DNA of 20,000 nt, from contig RPFO01001245.1 in the NCBI GenBank assembly GCA_009746045.1, positions 1 through 20,000 of the forward strand, written 5' to 3'. The DNA comes from Mesostigma viride. Lineage: Eukaryota > Streptophyta > Mesostigmatophyceae > Mesostigmatales > Mesostigmataceae. Of this stretch, positions 1 to 8,200 are shown piece after piece. The notes under the pieces are model-generated. The model was given only the letters and a program-made list of their open reading frames with translations, was not told where the DNA came from and made no database searches. Position 1 is the first letter of the stretch. Every line of letters begins with the position of its first letter. Position numbers and translations under genes: made by a program.

Positions 1-2178
1 AGGAGACACCATGGGAGCCTGAATCCTCCTCATTAATTACATAAATGCCAACCATGTACGTAGACAAGCCATGATGACCCATGGGAGCCTGAATCCTCAT
101 CATTAATTACTTGACATCCATGTACGTAGACGGGCCATGATGACACCATGGGAGCCTGAATCCTCATCATTTACTATTCCTTGACATCCATGTACGTAGG
201 CCAGCCATGGAGACACCATGGGAGCCTGAATCCTCCTCATTAATTACATAAATGCCACCATGTACGTAGACAAGCCATGATGACCCCATGGGAGCCTGAA
301 TCCTCATCATTTTACATAAATGCCATCCATGTAGTAGACGGGCCATGATGACACCATGGGAGCCTGAATCCTCATCATTAATTACATAAATGCAACCATG
401 TACGTAGACAAGCCATGATGACACCATGGGAGCCTGAATCCTCATCATTAATTACATAAATGCCATCCATGTACGTAGACGGGCCATGATGACCCATGGG
501 AGCCTGAATCCTCATCATTTTACATAAATGCCATTCATGTACGTAGGCCAGCCATGGAGACACCATGGGAGCCTGAATCCTCATCATTAATTACATACAT
601 GCCAACAATGTAGGTAGACAAGCCATGATGACACCATGGGAGCCTGAATCCTCATCATTTATTTTATGACATCCATGTACGTAGGCAGCCATGATGACAC
701 CATGGGAGCCTGAATCCTCATCATTTCTTTTTCTTTGACATCCATGTACGTAGGCCAGCCATGATGACACCATGGGAGCCTGAATCCTCTCATTAATTAC
801 ATACATGCCATCCATGTACGTACACGGGCCATGATGACACCATGGGAGCCTGAATCCTCATCATTTACTATTCCTTGACATCCATGTACATACGTAGGCC
901 AGCCATGACACCATGGGAGCCTGAATCCTCATCATTAATTACATAAATGCCAACCATGTACGTAGACAAGCCATGATGACACCATGGGAGCCTGAATCCT
1001 CTCATTAATTACATAATGCCAACCATGTACGTAGACAAGCCATGATGACACCATGGGAGCCTGAATCCTCATCATTAATTACATAGATGCCATCCATGTA
1101 CGTAGACAGGCCATGATGACACCATGGGAGCCTGAATCCTCATCATTACTATTCCTTGACATCCATGTACGTAGGCCAGCCATGGAGACACCATGGGAGC
1201 CTGAATCCTCCTCATTAATTACATAAATGCCAACCATGTACGTAGACAAGCCATGATGACCCATGGGAGCCTGAATCCTCATCATTAATTACATAAATGC
1301 CATCCATGTACGTAGACGGGCCATGATGACACCATGGGAGCCTGAATCCTTATCATTTACTATTCCTTGACATCCATGTACGTAGGCCAGCCATGGAGAC
1401 ACCATGGGAGCCTGAATCCTCATCATTAATTACATAAATGCCAACCATGTACGTAGACAGCCATGATGACACCATGGAGCCTGAATCCTCATCATTAATT
1501 ACATACATAAATGCCAACCATGTACATACACGGGCCATGATGACACCATGGAGCCTGAATCCTCATCATTAATTACATAAATGCCAACCATGTACATACA
1601 CGGGCAATGATGACACCATGGGAGCCTGAATCCTCATCATTTTTTTTTCTTTGACATCCATGTACATACGTAGGCCAGCCATGATGACACCATGGAGCCT
1701 GAATCCTCATCATTAATTACATACATGCCATCCATGTACGTAGACAAGCCATGATGACACCATGGGAGCCTGAATCCTCATCATTAATTACATACATGCC
1801 ATCCATGTACGTAGACAGGCCATGATGACACCATGGGAGCCTGAATCCTCATCATTTACTATTCCTTGACATCCATGTACGTAGGCCAGCCATGAGACAC
1901 CATGGGAGCCTGAATCCTCATCATTAATTACATAAATGCCAACCATGTACGTAGACAAGCCATGATGACCCCATGGGAGCCTGAATCCTCATCATTAATT
2001 ACATAAATGCCATCCATGTACGTAGACGGGCCATGATGACACCATGGGAGCCTGAATCCTCCTCATTAATTACATAAATGCCATCCATGTACGTAGACAA
2101 GCCATGATGACACCATGGGAGCCTGAATCCTCATCATTTACTATTCCTTGACATCCATGTACGTAGGCCAGCCATGAT
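1..2178 (+). repeat. ~70-bp satellite array, left block (forward)
   Basis: Tandem monomers of about 70-71 bp fill this block, roughly 31 copies; the array is cut by the window start. Each monomer has a conserved box (ATGATGAC, then ACCATGGGAGCCTGAATCC, then TCATCATT) and a less conserved linker. The linker falls into a few classes, such as AATTACATAAATGCCAACC, TACTATTCCTTGACATCC or a T-rich version. It is followed by ATGTACGTAG and a CAAGCC, CGGGCC or GCCAGCC ending. Copies differ by small indels such as CATGGAGCC for CATGGGAGCC. Reading frames on the minus strand are a by-product of the repeat. Confidence 0.97.
2174..2178. repeat. Target site duplication, left copy (ATGAT)
   Basis: ATGAT directly precedes the 5' LTR and is repeated directly after the 3' LTR at 9831-9835. 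Removing the element and one copy restores a normal monomer junction (GCCATGATGACACC). Five base pairs is the usual duplication size for copia integrases. Confidence 0.93.
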
Positions 2179-2271
2179 AGTTAGTCTCCATGCTTTGCTG
2201 TAGACTAAGTCTCAAAGGCATTGTGAATACAACGTATGAATAAGCCTTGTAAACCTACGTTGGTATGTGAA

Positions 2272-2287
2272 TATAAATACCACGTGG
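2272..2287 (+). promoter_or_regulatory. Probable LTR core promoter: TATA box and CACGTG
   Basis: TATAAATA (2272-2279) is followed at once by CCACGTGG (2280-2287), an E-box/G-box palindrome. The position, about 94 bp into the LTR, suits a U3 promoter with transcription starting roughly 25-30 bp downstream, so U3 would be short. The same pair is at 9451-9466 in the 3' LTR. The start site is inferred. Confidence 0.6.
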
Positions 2288-2342
2288 GCTATGCAGATAG
2301 GATGCTAGTCGAGTCGCATACGTTTCCCTAGATAGGTACTTT

Positions 2343-2375
2343 GGGTACTGAGGTACGTGACAGATGTCAGTACCC
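2343..2375 (+). other. LTR hairpin 1
   Basis: GGGTACTGA (2343-2351) and TCAGTACCC (2367-2375) form a perfect 9-bp stem with a 15-nt loop. It lies downstream of the TATA box, so it would be in the 5' leader RNA. It is also present in the 3' LTR. Confidence 0.6.
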
Positions 2376-2432
2376 AGTATACGTAGTGTCCTGTCATTGG
2401 ACGGTACTAGAGTATCCTAGATAGGGACCGTA

Positions 2433-2468
2433 CTGCAGCGTGCATTGATTTGTGATCGCACGATGCAG
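2433..2468 (+). other. LTR hairpin 2
   Basis: CTGCAGCGTGC (2433-2443) pairs with GCACGATGCAG (2458-2468): an 11-bp stem with one mismatch and a 14-nt loop. With hairpin 1 it gives the transcribed LTR two compact stems. Confidence 0.55.
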
Positions 2469-2650
2469 TGACTAGACTGCTACCTGTCATCGTGTGGCCT
2501 CGGGCCAACGGTCTGCACCCAACGGTCACTGGCGGCGCAGCCGGTGAGAGGAACGTTGATAAAGGGTAAACCTATTTTCTAATGAACCAAGCAATTCATT
2601 GCTCCAAGCCTTCAGTGTTCTCAAGCAATATATCCCACCGCATTCTAACT

Positions 2651-2668
2651 TGAATTTTATTTGCTACC
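2651..2668 (+). other. Very short leader between 5' LTR and gag; primer site unclear
   Basis: Only 18 bases separate the LTR end from the gag ATG. The primer-binding site should start here, but there is no TGG directly after the LTR and no recognisable complement to a tRNA 3' end. An internal-tRNA primer, as known for Drosophila copia, or a site running into gag is possible. Nothing here proves either. Confidence 0.4.
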
Positions 2669-4165
2669 ATGGCTATCACGAACAAGAATGTCGCTAAGAA
2701 GCTTTCCTACAACGAGGATGATGATGGGCAGGATCGGCGGATGCCCAGAGACAACAACAAGAAGCCGGCTGGCGATGCGGCCATTTCCAAGAAAAAGAAA
2801 AAGAACAAAAAGACTCACAATGGTTGCCAGGACGAGGGGACGGCGGCTGCAAAGCCGACCGACCTACCCCCCTCCCCTGCGAGGCCGGAGGCCGAGACGG
2901 CTCCCCCCGGGGAGACCGGCTTACCCTCGACTCCGGCGGCCGCCCCAGCCGCAACCACGGCTGGCGCGGCCATGGCTGCGGAGACCTCGGTGGTAAACCC
3001 CACTGAGGCTCCACAGTCCGGCCCCACGTTGCCATCTCTTCGGGAGCGTATGCCCCGTCAGACGGCCTCGGTGGCACCGGACGGGACGATTACCTTTCGT
3101 CCCGCCACATCAAACCTTAATGTCCCTTTCGCCCAGGGACATAACCACATTGAGCTAACGTTTGGGCGACCCTCTGCGTCCCTTCTTCGCAAGAAGAAGG
3201 ACATGGAGAGTATTAAACTCGCACGGGTGGTGCGAAAACCTGTGGAACCCATCGCCGGACAACCAATGTCCGACGATGAGGTATCCGACACTGCCAGTCT
3301 CCCCGATGGGGAGACTGAGATCAATCTTACCCCAGCGCTCCTGGCGGTCGAGCAGGCCGCGCTGGTGGCAAATGAAGAACGCCGAGAGCGGCAGCGGGAC
3401 CGAGAGGTCCGCCGAGAGGCGGCTTTTCGGCTCGCCGCTAAGCGGCAAGAATATGAAGAGGAAGCCGCCCGTCGCCTGGCTACCCACCAGGCGATGGCGG
3501 ACGCGTACCGCGAGGCCACCCAGCGGTTACGTGACCTCTTAAAAAATGCTGACTATCCCATGCACTATGCGGACAGTCAAGACCTGGCCGAGCTTGCTCG
3601 GTCAGCACACTTTAAAACCATGTCCTCCATCACCCAAGCCAGGGTCACGGAGGCCATCTTGGCCAAACATGGGGTGGTAGCTGAAGAAGCCCCCCCGCTG
3701 GAAACCACCAGCAAGAAACCCTCTCCCCCCCAACCCCTGCAGTACAAGGAGGGACTGCTGGCCCTGGGCGCGAGGAAGGGCAAAGAGGCGGACTGTCCAG
3801 TCCGGCCTGCTATGATCATGGGAGAACCACTCCCTGACATACCCGAGGATGAGGCTGCTTTTCAGGCAGCCCTCCGGGAGCATGAGGTACGCAAGGAGAT
3901 GAAGCGTCTCATGCAGGAGGAGGCCAGGAGGAGAGCAGAGGCAGACACCCCTGCCCGCCCCTCCACCGATGGGGCTGGACCCAGTGGGGTTACCCGGACA
4001 CCCCCGGGCTCCCCCAGGGCCACCATGACCCCCCTCCCCTCCCCCACCACCCCAGGTTCGCCCTGTGGGTTGGGGCCCCCTCCCAAACCAGGGGGGGTGG
4101 CCAGGACCCCAGGAGGCCCTGGGGGGAGGTGCAGAGGTGCCACAGGCACCCAACAGGCCTGCTGA
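2669..4165 (+). CDS. gag: Gag, N-terminal part (ends at in-frame TGA)
   Basis: A 498-codon frame starts at an ATG in good initiation context (ACCATGG), 19 bases after the LTR. Residues 41-48 are a Lys-rich cluster that could bind RNA or act as a nuclear signal. Residues about 55-130 are Pro/Ala/Thr-rich and probably disordered. Residues about 222-292 are dense in Arg, Glu and Ala and look like a long helix or coiled coil (EEEAARRLATHQAMADAYRE). The end is Pro/Gly-rich. No capsid fold or zinc knuckle is visible here; both come after the stop. The TGA at 4163-4165 is followed by open sequence in the same frame, so this is probably the first half of one Gag protein. The stop could be a mutation, a read-through stop, or the result of paired indels in the flanking G and C runs. 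The segment is clearly more GC-rich than the rest of the element. An independent captured ORF is possible. Confidence 0.8.
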   Translation: MAITNKNVAKKLSYNEDDDGQDRRMPRDNNKKPAGDAAISKKKKKNKKTHNGCQDEGTAAAKPTDLPPSPARPEAETAPPGETGLPSTPAAAPAATTAGAAMAAETSVVNPTEAPQSGPTLPSLRERMPRQTASVAPDGTITFRPATSNLNVPFAQGHNHIELTFGRPSASLLRKKKDMESIKLARVVRKPVEPIAGQPMSDDEVSDTASLPDGETEINLTPALLAVEQAALVANEERRERQRDREVRREAAFRLAAKRQEYEEEAARRLATHQAMADAYREATQRLRDLLKNADYPMHYADSQDLAELARSAHFKTMSSITQARVTEAILAKHGVVAEEAPPLETTSKKPSPPQPLQYKEGLLALGARKGKEADCPVRPAMIMGEPLPDIPEDEAAFQAALREHEVRKEMKRLMQEEARRRAEADTPARPSTDGAGPSGVTRTPPGSPRATMTPLPSPTTPGSPCGLGPPPKPGGVARTPGGPGGRCRGATGTQQAC

Positions 4166-5026
4166 GGCCCCCCAAGGAGCGGGGATGTCCTGGAACAGCT
4201 CGCCATTCTCCAGGCCCAGCTGGCCTCGTTGCAAGATCAGCAGTTAACAGCTAACCAGCTGCAAACTGTCGAGGGCCTGCGCGCCCTGATGTCGCGGTAT
4301 GAGCGGGGGACCATCAACCTGGACCCCACCCGCCTGCAACAAGCAACCGACAGCTTCTTGAGGGCCAACCCCCCTCTCACAGGTGTGTTTAACCCTCATA
4401 AAAAGGAATCCAAAATCAATATTGCTGGCTTGCCTGAGGGTCACACTGTTGAACAAGCTAAGCAATTTGTTTTTGCTTTGGAGTATGGGATGGAAGGTCT
4501 TAACCTTAGACATCAGTTTAAGGCTCTCAGGGCCTCCTCCACATTCCATCAATCATCTCCTGCAATCAGAGCATTGATTCAAACCTATCAGGAACGTACC
4601 CTGACACCTGAAGCAGCCATTGAACAGTGGCCTACCTTTATCACTGATCTGAAACAGCTAGTGCTTACCAATAACCACATGGAAGCAGTAGAACGTTTCA
4701 ACTGGCTTGCTGCATATAAGGTGAACAAGAATAACCTCTCTGGGGATGCAAAAACATACAGGGTAATGATTGAGAAAGACCTTGAGCTTCTCAAGCTCCA
4801 ACCAAGGTATCTCATCCACACCTGGCTAACAAAAGCTAATTTGCAACCTTCTGTCCTGGCTACCCTGCTTACAGGCCTCAAGTCCCTCTGGGACAACTTC
4901 AGAGCTGCCATGCTCTATATCGAGGAGGCAGTGGACCCCCTGGGTACTGGCAACAACCAGGCCCAGGACCCCAAGGTCCAGGGTGTCCAAGGCCACAAAC
5001 GCAAGGGGCAGGCCAGCCAGGGGGGG
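4166..5026 (+). CDS. gag: Gag, capsid-like part (same frame after the TGA)
   Basis: The frame continues from the preceding ORF with no ATG near its beginning, which supports one interrupted gene. It opens with a Leu/Gln-rich helical stretch (LEQLAILQAQLASLQDQQ), then a largely helical region of about 200 residues with the look of a copia capsid (for example FVFALEYGMEGLNLRHQF and LKSLWDNFRAAMLYIEEAV). It ends in a Lys/Arg/Gly-rich tail at a run of seven G (5020-5026). The frame nominally stays open to 5461. Past the G run, however, the sensible protein moves to the next frame, so I end the genuine coding segment at the G run. The capsid assignment rests on position and helical character, not on a motif. 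Confidence 0.7.
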
Positions 5027-5298
5027 CACCCAAGACCCACAAGTCCTCCCACCAAGGGGGCAGTGGCTCTCAGGGGCGTGGCAACACGTGGCACCGTGTG
5101 CCCCTGCATGGCAACCCCAACAACAACAACAACAACAACAACAACAGGTCCCAGCAGGGCAACAATAACAACAGGTCCCAACAGGGCCAAAACAACAACA
5201 ACAACAGGTCCCAGCAGGGCCAGAACCGGTCCCAGCAGGGAAACAACAACAACAACAACACAACAACAACCAGCCTGGCAACCCTGGGGGGTCCATAA
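5026..5298 (+). CDS. gag: Gag Asn/Gln-rich linker (frame -1)
   Basis: After the G run, the frame one base back reads as a hydrophilic linker with repeated RSQQG units separated by Asn runs, encoded by (AAC)n tracts. The other two frames give poly-Thr or poly-Gln with Val-Pro units. The regular RSQQG repeat in this frame, and its match in character to a Gag tail before a zinc knuckle, favour it. It ends at TAA 5296-5298. A one-base loss at about 5260, where the triplet rhythm breaks (AACACAAC), puts the downstream zinc knuckle in the next frame. Confidence 0.5.
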   Translation, partial: APKTHKSSHQGGSGSQGRGNTWHRVPLHGNPNNNNNNNNNRSQQGNNNNRSQQGQNNNNNRSQQGQNRSQQGNNNNNNTTTTSLATLGGP

Positions 5299-8200
5299 GG
5301 TGCCTGAGGTGCTTCCAACGAGGGCACGCACGGCACAACTGCCCCAACAACGACTCCCTGGCCAACGGGGTGGATCTCTGCCCGGGCTGCTGGCACGCAC
5401 GTCATCCCCTGGGGCCTCCAGGCAGCCGTTGCAACAGGCCTCGCTACCCAAATCAATGTGAGTTCACTCACCTTATGTACTCTGAGGATGATGATCTCAT
5501 TACCATTGGGGATGGCAACCAGGGCATAATTGATTTTGAGGCAGCAACCTTACTGTCCTCCCAACACCCTGTTCTGGAACCTTACATAAAAGCACTAACC
5601 CCTACTGTTGACAACTCCATAGATATCAAGGAGCTTGCTCATCAGCTGCACCTAGCCATGGGTCATGAAACAGTGGCTGAGGAACTGGCCAGACGGCTGG
5701 GGGGTAGTAGCATGGGAAAACAACTCAGGAATGCAGTAAAACTGGCTAGACAACACTGTCAAGAATGTCAGTTCAATAGCCCCAAACCTCAAAAATGGCA
5801 TACTGCAACTCCTTCCACCAATAGGGGCATGATAGTGGGGGATGTGATGCACATCAACAAAGATGTCCAACCCTACCTGATCCTAAAAGACTCATGGTCC
5901 AGGTTCACAGTAATGGAACCCCTACCTGGCATGTCTGCAGGGCAGCTACGTGTTGCACTCATGATTGCTTTACCCAGATTCTACCCAGTTGACAGAATTT
6001 TGCTTGATCAACAATTTTCTTGTCTGACTGACCTGGAAGGGTGTGAAGCAATAGAGATTGCTGGGCTGGAAGATCATGAGGGTCAGGGGGTCATTGAAAG
6101 AACCATCAGATCTGTCAAAACCCTACTAGCCAAAAATCCTTCCAAGGATGCTACTTCAGGGGTCTATTGTGACAGGGCACTCTGGTGTCATGAAATGTGC
6201 ACAACCCTAAATATGAGACCTGTCTTGCATGCCACGTGGGGTGAAGTAATCCCAGCAGGCCTGCAGGCAGGTGTATATCCCCCAGAGGTGATAGCACTGT
6301 ACAACACTGCACGTGCACAAACCTCAGCAAAACTGGCAGAAAAAGATAAAACCCATTCCAGGCCAGTATTCCAAAAAGGTGATCAAGTTCTCTATTACAA
6401 GGAAAACAGCTTTGGTAAGGTTGGAACTTGGCTAGGTCCAGTTACCATCCGTGGATTTACCAAAAACAGCAAGACCGTGGAGGTCAAGCACAATATCAAT
6501 GGGAAGCGTCACAGGGTGAGCTGTCATAGAATTAAGAAGTATTATTCTCCCATGGCAGACGTGCCTGGGGAAGAGTCTTTAAGCATGGACTCACTACTTC
6601 TATCTGGCAACTCCAGCATGCCCAGCAGTAGCTCTGAGCCACCAATTACTGCTGTTGACAGCACCACAGCACCCTCTGTGAACCCTTCCACCCTCAGTGA
6701 AGCCAGGCCCACTTCACAACCTGGGGATTGCTTAACCAGGCACGAGGTAGCTGGGTTGGAAGCATTAGCTCAGCCCCAAGGCACGAACCTGTCTGCCAAA
6801 CCTCCCGCTCTGAGGTCCAAATTGGCAGTCGCCTTGCAAGCACTACACAGGTCACATAAGCAACAAGCTGCTGTGGCCGCAGGGTTGGCAAAAGTCTCAG
6901 CTGTGTGCACTAGTCAGGACCCCTGGACCCTGGCAATAGACACTCAGGCACAGGTCAGTGTGATCAGTGCACAAGCCATCCCTGGTCTTGAGATTGCACC
7001 TTCATTTTGGGCACGGGTGCAGGATTTCTCAGGCCAAAGCTCACTGGATGTAGTGGGACAAGTGATGCTCCCTATACTTGGTATTCAGACACCCTTCCAG
7101 GTGGTGGAGGGGTACTCTGGTAACACCTTGTTGGGGGAACCTTTTGTATCCTATCCTGGGGTGCTTATCTCAGCTAATGAGCTCAGTGTCACAGGGGTGG
7201 GTGCAGTTCCTCTGGACCACTTTAAAATCCCTCTCTCCAGTATTGTCCCTGGTATGGATGCTGTCATCAAGGCAGTCAACACTCAGTATGCACCAGGGGA
7301 GATCCCTGATCTGGACAAGTTAGTGCACAGCCAGTTCCTCCATCCCTCAGCCTTTGGGCTGGGTAAGTGGGACATAGCCATGCACTCACCCCACCAAATC
7401 TCCCACGTCATACAAGAATGCAAAACACAAAAAGGGTTTACCAAGTGGCTGATGGCCATTGTCCACCAAGCCAGGCAGGAATGGGTCCTGCCCAACCCCA
7501 AAAACCCTCAATACAAACCGCCTGTCACCCCTTCATGGGACGTGCCAGAGGGAGCCAAAAAGCTCAGATTAAAATTTGTTCTCAAACAAAAACCACAAAA
7601 AGTGGGCTCCCCAATCTTCCATGCCAGACCATGTGTCACAGAATTAAAGGGGACATCCACACTGCCAAAAGGGGAAACATACACACCTGGGCTGCAACAA
7701 ACCTCACTCAGGATCATGCTCTCCCTATTCCTCCACAACCTCAATGCAGGCCAAGACTATGTCTGCAAAGCCACTGACATTAAAAGGGCCTTCCTCAGGG
7801 GGGACCCAGAAAAGGCTGAATCTGTGTGGAAAGGGAAGGTGTACGTGGTAGACACCCCAGCTGTGTGGAAACCTTACATTGATGAGCCCCACCTTATCAT
7901 CAACATTGGGGTGGAAGGGCTTGTCAGTGCCCCCAAAATTTTCAGAGACTCAGCAGAGGAAGTATTCAAAAAGCTCAAGGCCACGTATGATGACCTGGAC
8001 CCATGCTTTTTTGTTGTACCCACCCCCTCTGGACTGCTGTTCTTTGTGTGGCATGGAGATGACCAACTCATTTGTGGGCCTAGAGCTGAGGTGGAAAAAT
8101 TTATTCAGCAGGTCCAGGAATCATATGAGATTGGCAAACAGGTGGAATTGAGCACAACCCCCATCCAGTTCTGTGGCATCATGTTGCAGCTGCACAGGCA

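Larger units (their letters stand above)
2179..2650 (+). repeat. 5' LTR (472 bp)
   Basis: Matches 9358-9830 except for one base: this copy lacks one A in the ATAGGATGC stretch near 2310. Termini are AGTTAG and CTAACT, a perfect 6-bp inverted repeat and not the canonical TG...CA. It contains a TATA box and two strong hairpins. Near-identity of the LTRs implies a recent insertion, or recent homogenisation. Confidence 0.96.

Noticed and set aside
1-2178. CRISPR-like repeat and spacer pattern
   Set aside because: Linkers fall into a few recurring classes and are not unique, the boxes vary and have indels, and the surroundings are eukaryotic. No cas genes.
5026-5461. Thr-rich reading of the AAC tracts continuing the Gag frame to 5461
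   Set aside because: The regular RSQQG/Asn repeat lies in another frame and the CCHC knuckle in a third. The Thr-rich frame carries no Gag motif.
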